Positions 43,706-51,980 of a stretch of 64,000 bases of DNA are shown piece after piece. The notes under the pieces are model-generated. The model had not been told where the DNA came from. It searched no databases and worked only from the letters and a program-made list of their open reading frames with translations. The stretch spans positions 1 through 64,000 of the forward strand of contig CAYSFD010000047.1 of assembly GCA_964430565.1 (NCBI GenBank). The letters run 5' to 3'. The stretch is from VBDM01 sp964430565. Its GTDB lineage: Bacteria; Pseudomonadota; Gammaproteobacteria; Burkholderiales; SG8-39. Position numbers and translations under genes: made by a program. Positions within the stretch are counted from its first letter, which is position 1, and the number at the start of each line of letters is the position of its first letter.

Positions 43706-45504
43706 TGGGTCGAGGGCTGATCGCAGGCCTGGCCGCGCTGGCCGGCGCGCTTGCGTCCGACGCCTTTGGCGCGCACGCCTATGCGCAGTTCGGTGATATC
43801 AAATATCCCCGCGGATTTTCCCATTTCGAATGGGCGAATCCGGACGCTCTCAAGGGCGGCGACCTCGAGCTGGTCCCGCCGTTGCGCATCACCAACTTCG
43901 ACAAGTACAACCCGTTCACGCTCAAGGGCACCGCGCCGCCGGGATTGAGCGCGCTCATTTTCGAGTCCTTGCTGACCGGCACCATGGACGAGCCGGCCAC
44001 GGGCTACGGCCTGCTGGCGGAGGACATCGAAGTCGCCGCGGACAGGCTGTCGGTGACCTTTCGCCTGAACCCGGCCGCGCGCTTTCACGACGGCAGCGCG
44101 GTGACGGCCGCCGACGTCAAGCACAGTTTCGACACCCTGATGAGCAAGCAGGCGGCGCCCCAGTATCGCGTCGTGTTCAGCGACGTCAAGCAGGCCGTGG
44201 TCACGGCGCCGCGCACCATCCGCTTCGACTTCAAGCAGCCGAGCGCCGAGCTGCCTCTGCTCGTAGGGGGACTCCCGGTCTTCAGCCGCGGCTGGGGCGC
44301 CGGCAAGCCCTTCGATCAGGTGGTGATGGATATTCCGATCGCGACCGGTCCCTACCGGGTCGGCCGCTTGAACTTCGGCCGCGATATCACCTACAACCGC
44401 GACCCCGACTACTGGGCCCGGAATTTGAACGTGCGCCGCGGCTTGTACAACTTTGAGCGCCTCACCTACAGGATCTACAAAGACACCACCGCCCAGACCG
44501 AGGCCTTCAAGGCGGGCGAGTTCGATTACCTGAGGACTTTCTCGGCGCGCGAATGGGCGCGGACCTACGTCGGGAAGAAATTCGATTCCGGCGAACTGAT
44601 CAAGGCCGAGATCGGGTTCAAGAACGCCGGGGATTTCCAGGGCTTCCTGATCAATACGCGGCGCGAGAAATTCAAGGACGTGCGCGTGCGCCAGGCCCTG
44701 GGGCTCGCCTTCGACTTCGAGTGGATGAACCGGCAGCTGATGTACAACGCCTACACCCGGGTAAGGGGGTTTTTCAACGCGAGCGACTTCGAGGCGAAGG
44801 GCTTGCCGGGTCCGGATGAGCTTGCGCTGCTCAAGCCGTTGCGCGCCAAGCTGCCGTCCAGGATTTTTGACGAGGAGGTGCCGCAGCCGCCTTCGGCGGC
44901 GGGGCCGAACGGCCTGAGGAACAATCTGCGCAGGGCTCGGGAACTGCTGGCCGAAGCCGGTTGGACGTATCGGGACGACGCGCTCCGAAACGCCAAAGGC
45001 GAGCCGTTCATCATCGAGTACCTCGATAGCGGCGGCGGGGAACGGATCATCACGCCTTACGCTCAGGCGCTCGGCAAGCTGGGAATTCAGATGGAGTACC
45101 GCCGGGCGGACTTCGCGCTCATCCAAAAGCGGCTCGACGTGTTCGACTTCGACCTGTTCACTGTGCGCAGTCCGGGCAGCGAGACGCCGGGAAGCGAGCT
45201 CCTGGACCGCTACGGCTCCAAGTCGGCCGACACGGAGGGCTCGAGCAATCTGATGGGCATACGCGATCCGGCGATCGACGCCTTGCTCGGCAAGGCGGTG
45301 TCCGCCACGAGGCGGCCCGAGCTGGTCGCGAGTCTGCGCGCGCTCGATCGCGTGCTGCGCCACGGCTACTACGCGGTGCCGCAATGGTATTCCAGCACCT
45401 ATCGGATCGCCTATCGTTCGGGAAAGTTCGAGCAGCCGGCGGTCGCGCCGCAGTACTACCAGCCCGAAGACTGGGTGATCTCGACCTGGTGGAGAAAGAA
45501 ATAA
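43705..45504 (+). CDS. yejA: YejA-like peptide-binding protein
   Basis: 599 residues from ATG 43705 (a GTG at 43702 is also possible). Signal peptide in GLIAGLAALAGALASDAFGAHA. The mature start DIKYPRGFSHFEWANPDALKGGDL is the YejA hallmark, then FHDGSAVTAADVKHSFDTL near 130-148, ATGPYRVGRL near 214, and the C-terminal VPQWYSSTYRIAY. Family members bind antimicrobial or longer peptides in other bacteria. Second binding protein of this operon and head of a yejABEF-type set. Confidence 0.93.
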   Translation: MGRGLIAGLAALAGALASDAFGAHAYAQFGDIKYPRGFSHFEWANPDALKGGDLELVPPLRITNFDKYNPFTLKGTAPPGLSALIFESLLTGTMDEPATGYGLLAEDIEVAADRLSVTFRLNPAARFHDGSAVTAADVKHSFDTLMSKQAAPQYRVVFSDVKQAVVTAPRTIRFDFKQPSAELPLLVGGLPVFSRGWGAGKPFDQVVMDIPIATGPYRVGRLNFGRDITYNRDPDYWARNLNVRRGLYNFERLTYRIYKDTTAQTEAFKAGEFDYLRTFSAREWARTYVGKKFDSGELIKAEIGFKNAGDFQGFLINTRREKFKDVRVRQALGLAFDFEWMNRQLMYNAYTRVRGFFNASDFEAKGLPGPDELALLKPLRAKLPSRIFDEEVPQPPSAAGPNGLRNNLRRARELLAEAGWTYRDDALRNAKGEPFIIEYLDSGGGERIITPYAQALGKLGIQMEYRRADFALIQKRLDVFDFDLFTVRSPGSETPGSELLDRYGSKSADTEGSSNLMGIRDPAIDALLGKAVSATRRPELVASLRALDRVLRHGYYAVPQWYSSTYRIAYRSGKFEQPAVAPQYYQPEDWVISTWWRKK

Positions 45505-45514
45505 GGAGACGCCG

Positions 45515-46561
45515 ATGTGGTCCTACATTCTGAAGCGCCTGCTCCTGATGATCCCGACCTTGCTCGGCATCCTGACGATCACCTTCGTGGTCGTGCAGTT
45601 CGTGCCGGGCGGTCCGGTCGAGCAGATGGTCTCCCAGCTCCAGGGCCGCGAGGCGGGGGGCGAGGGCCCCGCGACCACGAGCGGAAGCGGGTATCGGGGG
45701 CGCCAGGGAGTCGATGCGGTGCGCGTCGAGGAGATCAAGAAGCTGTACGGCTTCGACAAGCCGGCGCACGAACGTTTCTTGCAGATGCTCGGCCAATTCG
45801 CGCGCTTCGATCTGGGGAACAGCTTCTTCCACAACAAGGACGTGGGGCAGCTCATCCTTGAGAAGCTGCCCGTATCGATCAGCCTCGGAATCTGGACTTT
45901 CCTTCTCGTCTATGCGATCTCGCTGCCGCTGGGGATCGCCAAGGCGGTGCGCTCCGGGACGCGCTTCGACGCGGTCACGACTTTCATCGTGCTCCTCGGC
46001 TATGCGGTCCCGAGTTTCGTCATGGGCGTGGCGCTGCTCGTGTTCTTCGCGGGCGGCTCTTTCGTTCAGTGGTTTCCGCTTCGCGGGCTCACTTCGGCGA
46101 ATTGGGCGGATTTGAGCCTCCTCGGGAAAATCGCCGACTATTTCTGGCACATCGCATTGCCGGTTGGCGCCATGGTGCTGGGCGGTTTCGCGGTGATCAC
46201 CATTCTGACCAAGAACTCGGTGCTGGAGGAGATCCGTAAGCAATATGTGCTCACCGCCCGCGCGAAGGGCCTGGCCGAGCGCGACGTCCTGTGGCGGCAC
46301 GTGTTCCGCAACGGGATGATCCCGATCATGACCGGCTTTCCGGCGGCGTTCGTCGGGGCGTTCTTCAGCGGCTCGCTCCTGATCGAGACTCTGTTCTCGC
46401 TCGACGGACTGGGACTGCTCTCGTATGAATCGGTTATCCGGCGCGACTACCCGGTGGTCATGGGAAGCCTTTTTCTCTTTACCATCATCGGCCTTCTCAC
46501 GACGCTGCTGCGCGACCTGAGCTATCTGTGGGTCGATCCTCGCGTGAAGTATTTCGACTGA
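45515..46561 (+). CDS. yejB: Peptide ABC transporter permease YejB
   Basis: 348 residues, about six transmembrane segments. Starts MWSYILKRLLLMIPTLLGIL and has the long periplasmic loop after helix 1 (about 35-100, with GSGYRGRQGVDAVRVEEIKK) that marks YejB. Coupling loop EEIRKQYVLTARAKGLAERD near 237-256; ends DLSYLWVDPRVKYFD. AAGGAGA lies shortly before the ATG. The stop overlaps the yejE start by one base (TGATG). Confidence 0.94.
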   Translation: MWSYILKRLLLMIPTLLGILTITFVVVQFVPGGPVEQMVSQLQGREAGGEGPATTSGSGYRGRQGVDAVRVEEIKKLYGFDKPAHERFLQMLGQFARFDLGNSFFHNKDVGQLILEKLPVSISLGIWTFLLVYAISLPLGIAKAVRSGTRFDAVTTFIVLLGYAVPSFVMGVALLVFFAGGSFVQWFPLRGLTSANWADLSLLGKIADYFWHIALPVGAMVLGGFAVITILTKNSVLEEIRKQYVLTARAKGLAERDVLWRHVFRNGMIPIMTGFPAAFVGAFFSGSLLIETLFSLDGLGLLSYESVIRRDYPVVMGSLFLFTIIGLLTTLLRDLSYLWVDPRVKYFD

Positions 46562-47652
46562 TGGCCGCATCGCACGCAAGCAGCGCGCCGGCACCCGTTG
46601 CGCGCCGGAAAGCGCCCAGGCAGACTCCGGCGCTGCGCGCGTGGCGGCGCTTTCGCAGCAATCGGCTCGGAACCGTCGGCCTCGCCCTGTTCGCGATCCT
46701 GTTCGGCGTCAGCTTGCTTGCCGAAGTGGTGTCGAACGACAGGCCGCTCATCGCGCGCTATGAAGGGCACTGGTATCTGCCCATCTTCCAGACTTTGCCG
46801 GAGACCGTTTTCGGCGGCGACTTCTCGACGCCGACCGATTATCTGGACCCGCTGATCCGCGAGAATCTCGCCAAGCCGGGCAATGTCGCGCTCTATCCGC
46901 CCAACCCCTATCACCACCGCACGATCAACTACTTTTCCAAGGAACCGAATCCGGCGCGGCCGAGTTCAGAGAACGTCCTGGGCACGGACGACCGCGGCCG
47001 CGACCTCGCAGCGCGGCTGCTGTACGGTTTCCGGGTCTCGGTCGTGTTCGCCCTGCTCGTCGCTGCGGTCTGCGCGGTCGTCGGTGTCCTCTACGGGGCG
47101 ATCCAGGGCTACTTCGCCGGCTGGACCGATATCGGCATGGAGCGCTTCAACGAGATCTGGGGCGCGATGCCGACGCTGTACATGCTGATCATCTTTTCGT
47201 CGCTGTTCGCGCCCAGCTTTTGGCTGCTCGTGATACTGCTTTCGATGTTCGGCTGGCTCGGGATCGCGGCCTACGTGCGCGCGGAATTCCTCAAGAACAG
47301 GACGCTCGACTACGTTCGCGCGGCGAGAGCCCTGGGGCAGAGCAACTGGAAGATCATGCGCCGGCACATCCTGCCCAACAGCTTGACGCCGGTGGTGACG
47401 CTCATTCCCTTTGAATTGGCTGCGGCCATCGGCGCCCTGACGAGCCTGGATTTTCTCGGCCTGGGCGTGCCCCCGGACACGCCCAGCCTCGGCGAGCTGC
47501 TCAATCAGGGAAAGAACAACCTGGACGCGTGGTGGATATCGATCTCGACTTTCGTCGTGTTGGTGGTGACCTTGCTGCTCTTGATCCTGGTCGGCGATGC
47601 GCTGCGCGACGCGCTCGACCCGCGCAAGGTGCTCGAGGAGGACGAGCAGTGA
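46561..47652 (+). CDS. yejE: Peptide ABC transporter permease YejE
   Basis: 363 residues from ATG 46561. The N-terminal TPALRAWRRFRSNRLGTVGL precedes helix 1; the long periplasmic loop with LIARYEGHWYLPIFQTLPET and VLGTDDRGRDLAARLLYG is diagnostic for YejE. The coupling loop NRTLDYVRAARALGQSNWKI is near 251-270 and the end LRDALDPRKVLEEDEQ. GTGA overlap with yejF. Confidence 0.94.
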   Translation: MAASHASSAPAPVARRKAPRQTPALRAWRRFRSNRLGTVGLALFAILFGVSLLAEVVSNDRPLIARYEGHWYLPIFQTLPETVFGGDFSTPTDYLDPLIRENLAKPGNVALYPPNPYHHRTINYFSKEPNPARPSSENVLGTDDRGRDLAARLLYGFRVSVVFALLVAAVCAVVGVLYGAIQGYFAGWTDIGMERFNEIWGAMPTLYMLIIFSSLFAPSFWLLVILLSMFGWLGIAAYVRAEFLKNRTLDYVRAARALGQSNWKIMRRHILPNSLTPVVTLIPFELAAAIGALTSLDFLGLGVPPDTPSLGELLNQGKNNLDAWWISISTFVVLVVTLLLLILVGDALRDALDPRKVLEEDEQ

Positions 47653-49232
47653 GCCTGCTCGAGGTGCGCGACTTGAGCGTCGAATTCGGCTCGCGCCGCG
47701 TTGTGGACCGCGTATCGTTTTCTCTCGACGCCGGCGAGAAGCTGGCGCTGGTCGGCGAGTCGGGCTCGGGCAAGACCGTCACCGCGCTTTCGCTCTTGCG
47801 CCTCATCGAAGCGGCGCGCCTGAGCGGAGAAATCCTGTTCGACGGCAAGGACGTGCTGAAGATGCCCGACCTGCCCTTGCGCGAGCTGCGCGGCCGCGAC
47901 ATCGCGGTGATCTTCCAGGAGCCGATGACCGCACTCAACCCGATCTACACGGTGGGCGACCAGATCGCCGAATCGCTGGAGCTGCATACGGCCTTGCGCG
48001 GCGCCGACGCGCAACTTGAGGCGGTTGCCGCGCTGCGCCGCGTCGGTCTGGCGGACCCGGAAACCCGCGCGCGCAGCTATCCGCACCAGCTCTCGGGCGG
48101 CCAGCGCCAGCGCGCGATGATCGCGATGGCGCTCGCCTGCAACCCGAAGCTGCTCATCGCCGACGAGCCGACCACGGCCCTGGACGTATCGATCCGCATC
48201 CAGATCCTCGAGCTGATCGACAAGCTGAGGTCTGAGGCCGGCATGGCGCTGCTCCTGATCACGCACGACCTGAACCTGGTGCGCCGCTTCGCCGACCGCG
48301 TGGCAGTGATGGAGCGCGGCGTGCTGGTCGAGCAGGGGCCCACCGAACAGGTGACGCGGCAGCCCCGCCATCCCTATACGCAGAAGCTGGTCGCGAGCCG
48401 CCCCGAACGCAACGTGGCGCCTCCAGGCACCGGGCGTATCGTCGAAGCGCGCAACATCGAGGTAAATTACCCGACTCCACTTCCCGGAATCCGCGGATGG
48501 TTCAGGAAGGGCAGTTTCACCGCGGTCAGCGAGGTCGATTTCGAACTGGCGCCCGGCGAGACCCTGGGCGTGATCGGCGAGTCCGGTTCGGGCAAGACCA
48601 CGCTCGTTCTTGCGCTGCTGGATCTCGTCGCCGCGCGCGGCGATATCCGCATCGGCGGCAAGCCGTGGCTGGGTGCGGTGCGTGCGGAGAAGCGCGCGCT
48701 TCGCCGGAAAATTCAAGTCGTGTTCCAGGATCCGATCTCGTCCCTGTCGCCGCGGTTGACGGTGGAGGCGATCGTCGGCGAAGGACTGGAGATACACGAG
48801 CCGGCGCTCACCGCGGCGCAGCGGCGCGAGCGCGTCGTCCAGGCGCTGCACGACGTGGGCCTGGGCGAAAACGGCGCAGCGGACGAGCTGCTTTCGCGCT
48901 ATCCGCACGAATTTTCCGGGGGACAGCGGCAGCGCATCGCGATCGCGCGCGCGCTGATCGTAAAGCCGGAAGTCCTGGTGCTGGACGAACCGACCAGCGC
49001 GCTCGACGTGACCATCCAGAAACAAGTGCTGCTGCTGCTCGCCGAGCTGCAGCGCAAGTACCGCCTGAGCTATATCCTCGTCACCCACGACATCGAGGTG
49101 GTGCGCGCCATGGCGCATCGCGTGATGGTGATGAGGGACAGCCGCATCGTCGATAGCGGGTCGCTGGACGATATCCTGAGCCGTCCCAAATCCGAATACA
49201 CGCGCGCGCTCGTCGCGGCGGGTCTCCCTTGA
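47649..49232 (+). CDS. yejF: Dual-domain peptide ABC transporter ATPase YejF
   Basis: 527 residues from GTG 47649. Two ATPase halves: Walker A GESGSGKT near 34-41, signature LSGGQRQR, Walker B LLIADEPTTALD in the first; GESGSGKT, FSGGQRQR and VLVLDEPTSALD in the second (from about 265). Supplies energy to the YejB-YejE channel. Lacks the Cys-rich oligopeptide C-terminal segments that the next ATPase has. The stop overlaps the TTG start of the next gene. Confidence 0.94.
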   Translation: MSLLEVRDLSVEFGSRRVVDRVSFSLDAGEKLALVGESGSGKTVTALSLLRLIEAARLSGEILFDGKDVLKMPDLPLRELRGRDIAVIFQEPMTALNPIYTVGDQIAESLELHTALRGADAQLEAVAALRRVGLADPETRARSYPHQLSGGQRQRAMIAMALACNPKLLIADEPTTALDVSIRIQILELIDKLRSEAGMALLLITHDLNLVRRFADRVAVMERGVLVEQGPTEQVTRQPRHPYTQKLVASRPERNVAPPGTGRIVEARNIEVNYPTPLPGIRGWFRKGSFTAVSEVDFELAPGETLGVIGESGSGKTTLVLALLDLVAARGDIRIGGKPWLGAVRAEKRALRRKIQVVFQDPISSLSPRLTVEAIVGEGLEIHEPALTAAQRRERVVQALHDVGLGENGAADELLSRYPHEFSGGQRQRIAIARALIVKPEVLVLDEPTSALDVTIQKQVLLLLAELQRKYRLSYILVTHDIEVVRAMAHRVMVMRDSRIVDSGSLDDILSRPKSEYTRALVAAGLP

Positions 49233-51223
49233 CCCGGGAGCTTCTGCTCCGCGCGGAAAATCTGAGGACGGTGTTGCACGGCGCCGGGGAGCCGGTGCGC
49301 GCGGTGGACGGGATCGACCTGGAAATCCGGCGCGGCGAGACCTTCGCCATCGTCGGCGAATCGGGCTGCGGCAAGACGATGACGGCGCTGTCGCTGATGC
49401 GCCTGCTGCCCGAGAACGGCATCGCCTCGGGCACGGTCGAGTTCTCCGGCGTCGATCTGCTCGCACTTCCGGAGGCGGCGATGCGCGAGCTGCGCGGGCG
49501 GAGGATCGCGATGATCTTCCAGGAGCCGGCGACGAGCCTGAATCCGGTCTTGAGCATCGGCACTCAGATCCGCGAGGTGCTCGAGCGCCACACCGAGTTG
49601 CGCGGCGCGAACCTCCGGGTGCGCATCCTCGAGCTGCTCGATTCGGTGGGGATTCCCGACGCGGTGCGCCATGCCGAAGAGTATCCCTTCGAGCTCTCCG
49701 GGGGCTTGAAGCAGCGCGCTATGATCGCGATGGCGCTCGCCGCTGGGCCGGATCTCCTCATCGCCGATGAGCCGACCACCGCGGTCGACGTCACGATTCA
49801 ATCGCAGGTGCTGGAGCTGCTCTCGGAGCTTCAGGAGAAAAACGGTATGGCGATCCTGCTCATCACGCACGACCTGGGCGTCGTCGCGCAGATGGTGCAC
49901 CGCGTCGCGGTGATGTACGCGGGCCAGATCGTCGAGGTCGCCGACCGTGAGCGCTTTTTCGCCGCGCCCCAGCATCCATATTCGCGCAAGCTTTTCGAAG
50001 CGCTCCCGACCGGCAAACGCGGCGTGGAGCTCGCGGTGATCAAAGGCCAGGTGCCGCCGCTCACCCAGGAATTCCGCCGCTGCCGCTTCACCGAGCGCTG
50101 CGATTTCGCCTTCGAACGCTGCGCAGCCGAAGCTCCAGGGTGGACGCGGATCGCCGAGGGTCACGAAGTGCGGTGTTTCCTGAGGGAGAAGGAGCGCGCG
50201 GGCGCGCTGAAAGCGGCCGAGGCGGGCGCCGTACCCGCTAGGCTCCCGGAATCCGCGCGACTCCTTTCAGTGCGCAATCTAAAAGTGCATTTCCCGATCC
50301 GCCAGGGGTTTTTCAAGCGTGCCGCCGGCCACGTCAAGGCGGTGGACGGAACGTCGCTCGAGATCCGCGCCGGGCGTACGCTCGGCCTGGTGGGCGAATC
50401 GGGCTGCGGCAAGACCACCGTGGGCAAAGCGATCCTGCAGCTCATCCGCCCGACGGCGGGCGAGGTGCAGTTCGACGGTGTAGAGCTCACGCGCCTGCGG
50501 GGCGAGGCGCTGCGCACGCGCCGCCGCGACTTCCAGATCATCTTCCAGGACCCCTACGCCTCCCTCAACCCGCGCATGCGCGTCGCCGAGATTCTTTCGG
50601 AAGGCATGGCGGCGCTCGGCATAGAGGCGAACGCTGCGGGGCGCGCCCGGCGCGTGGGGGAAATCCTCGATCAGGTGGGCTTGGCGCGCGACTCGGTCGA
50701 GCGCTATCCGCACGAGTTCTCGGGCGGGCAGCGCCAGCGGATCGCGATCGCGCGCGCTTTAGCTGTCCGCCCGCGGCTCATCGTCTGCGACGAGCCCACC
50801 AGCGCGCTCGACGTTTCCGTGCAGGCGCAGATCTTGAATCTGCTCAAGACGCTGCAGCGGGAGCTGGGGCTGTCTTACCTCTTCATCACCCACAACCTCG
50901 CGGTCGTCGAATACCTCGCGCACGAAGTCGCGGTGATGTATCTGGGGCGCATCGTCGAGCGCGGCACCGTGGACGAAGTCCTGCGCGAGCCGAAACATCC
51001 GTATACCCAGGCGCTCCTCGCCGCCGTCCCGAAAATCGAAGGCGCGCGCGAAGTCATCCGCCTCGAAGGCGAACTGCCGTCGCCCGTGAACCCGCCTTCG
51101 GGGTGCCACTTCCACCCGCGCTGCCCGAAGGCGATGGCGGAGTGTCGGGAGCGGTACCCGGAGAATTTCAAGCTCTCCACCACGCGCAGCGTCGCCTGCT
51201 GGCTGTATAAGTCCGGCGGTTGA
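49229..51223 (+). CDS. Dual-domain ATPase of OppD-OppF type, third in the operon
   Basis: 664 residues from a TTG start overlapping the yejF stop. First half: Walker A GESGCGKT near 47-54, a variant signature LSGGLKQR (Leu in place of the usual Gln), Walker B LLIADEPTTAVD, then the oligo_HPY segment with C-x5-C-x6-C (CRFTERCDFAFERC). Second half (from about 345): GESGCGKT, FSGGQRQR, LIVCDEPTSALD and a second oligo_HPY segment CHFHPRCPKAMAEC. This layout is GsiA/DppD-DppF-like. It has no permease pair of its own here, so it may serve the first permease set or be redundant. Confidence 0.92.
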   Translation: MTRELLLRAENLRTVLHGAGEPVRAVDGIDLEIRRGETFAIVGESGCGKTMTALSLMRLLPENGIASGTVEFSGVDLLALPEAAMRELRGRRIAMIFQEPATSLNPVLSIGTQIREVLERHTELRGANLRVRILELLDSVGIPDAVRHAEEYPFELSGGLKQRAMIAMALAAGPDLLIADEPTTAVDVTIQSQVLELLSELQEKNGMAILLITHDLGVVAQMVHRVAVMYAGQIVEVADRERFFAAPQHPYSRKLFEALPTGKRGVELAVIKGQVPPLTQEFRRCRFTERCDFAFERCAAEAPGWTRIAEGHEVRCFLREKERAGALKAAEAGAVPARLPESARLLSVRNLKVHFPIRQGFFKRAAGHVKAVDGTSLEIRAGRTLGLVGESGCGKTTVGKAILQLIRPTAGEVQFDGVELTRLRGEALRTRRRDFQIIFQDPYASLNPRMRVAEILSEGMAALGIEANAAGRARRVGEILDQVGLARDSVERYPHEFSGGQRQRIAIARALAVRPRLIVCDEPTSALDVSVQAQILNLLKTLQRELGLSYLFITHNLAVVEYLAHEVAVMYLGRIVERGTVDEVLREPKHPYTQALLAAVPKIEGAREVIRLEGELPSPVNPPSGCHFHPRCPKAMAECRERYPENFKLSTTRSVACWLYKSGG

Positions 51224-51228
51224 TCTTT

Positions 51229-51265
51229 CCCCTCCTTGATGAGGAGGGGTGCCGGCGAAGCCGGC
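51229..51265. repeat. Double palindrome after the transporter operon
   Basis: CCCCTCC (51229-51235) with GGAGGGG (51243-51249), then GCCGGC-GAA-GCCGGC (51251-51265) and GGGGTGGT. This matches in style an intergenic repeat (CCCCTCCTT...GGAGGGGTG..GGGGTGGT) that I recall from many proteobacterial genomes. It follows the last ABC gene by 5 bases and may terminate the operon; it also marks the left edge of the low-GC island. Confidence 0.6.
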
Positions 51266-51384
51266 GGGGTGGTGCTGGGTCGCGCCAAAAGATGACAACC
51301 GAGCAGACGGGGTGTTTAATTACACGGCAATTGCGCAGGTTTAGGTTGGGCCGCTAGAGCGCCGGTGCTGCATTGAGGGACAAG

Positions 51385-51858
51385 ATGCCAATGAACCTTC
51401 CGATCGGGCTTCAACACGTTCTTGAAGTCGTGCGTCTCGTCCACAAGAATCGAATGAATCGCCTCGCCGCCGCGAAGCAAATCGCGAAGAAACATCGGAT
51501 TGACCTGCAGACGGTGTCCTCCGCATGCACCCGCAGTCTTGGGCTGAGTACGCGAGCATTCGACGAGTTTTTAGAACTCGACAGCGTGGAAGCACTGTGT
51601 CAGCACCTCGTGCGTCGTTTCCCGCAGGAACAGGATTCAATAGAGGATTTCTTTGCCAACATAGTTGGTGGGCTACCGGCTTCCTCACGTGAAGACCCGA
51701 CAAGGATTGTGAAGACCTTGTTCCCCGAAGAGAAAAAGCACGTTCGCGATGCGTTACTCCTCAGGGAGGTTCAGGAGTGCCTTGACCGTTGGCTAAATCG
51801 CAACAATCTTTCTCGCGAGCTCCAGAGTGAAATGCGCGACCTCCGTGAAAAGCTCTGA
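51385..51858 (+). CDS. Unknown protein of 157 residues, left edge of the TIR island
   Basis: Not recognised. From ATG 51385 (GAGGGA upstream; TTG 51373 is also in frame). The N-terminal 60 residues look helical and helix-turn-helix-like (NRLAAAKQIAKKHRIDLQTV) with SSACTRSLGLSTRAFDEFL, which could be a DNA-binding or dimer segment; the rest is charged and probably alpha-helical, ending in a likely coiled coil. No signal peptide or membrane segment. Base composition is clearly less GC-rich than the transporter operon to its left. Lies 122 bases ahead of the TIR gene on the same strand; may be its partner or regulator, which is inference only. Confidence 0.65.
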   Translation: MPMNLPIGLQHVLEVVRLVHKNRMNRLAAAKQIAKKHRIDLQTVSSACTRSLGLSTRAFDEFLELDSVEALCQHLVRRFPQEQDSIEDFFANIVGGLPASSREDPTRIVKTLFPEEKKHVRDALLLREVQECLDRWLNRNNLSRELQSEMRDLREKL

Positions 51859-51891
51859 ACGGCCCAATCCGCTGCTCAACGCGGACGCGCG

Positions 51892-51954
51892 CAGGCAAGC
51901 CGCGCGCTGGTTAGCGCCACGTTTATGCGGTTACCATAACCGCCGCCCTTGCCT
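51892..51954. promoter_or_regulatory. Nested inverted repeats upstream of the TIR gene
   Basis: A perfect palindrome GCGGTTA-CCA-TAACCGC lies at 51927-51943. It is enclosed by a second pair, AGGCAAG near 51892 and CTTGCCT near 51948-51954. The block fills the gap between the unknown gene and the TIR gene, 27-40 bases before the TIR start. It may be an operator or an RNA hairpin. Confidence 0.45.
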
Positions 51955-51980
51955 AGCGAGCATCACCAAATAGGAAGTAC

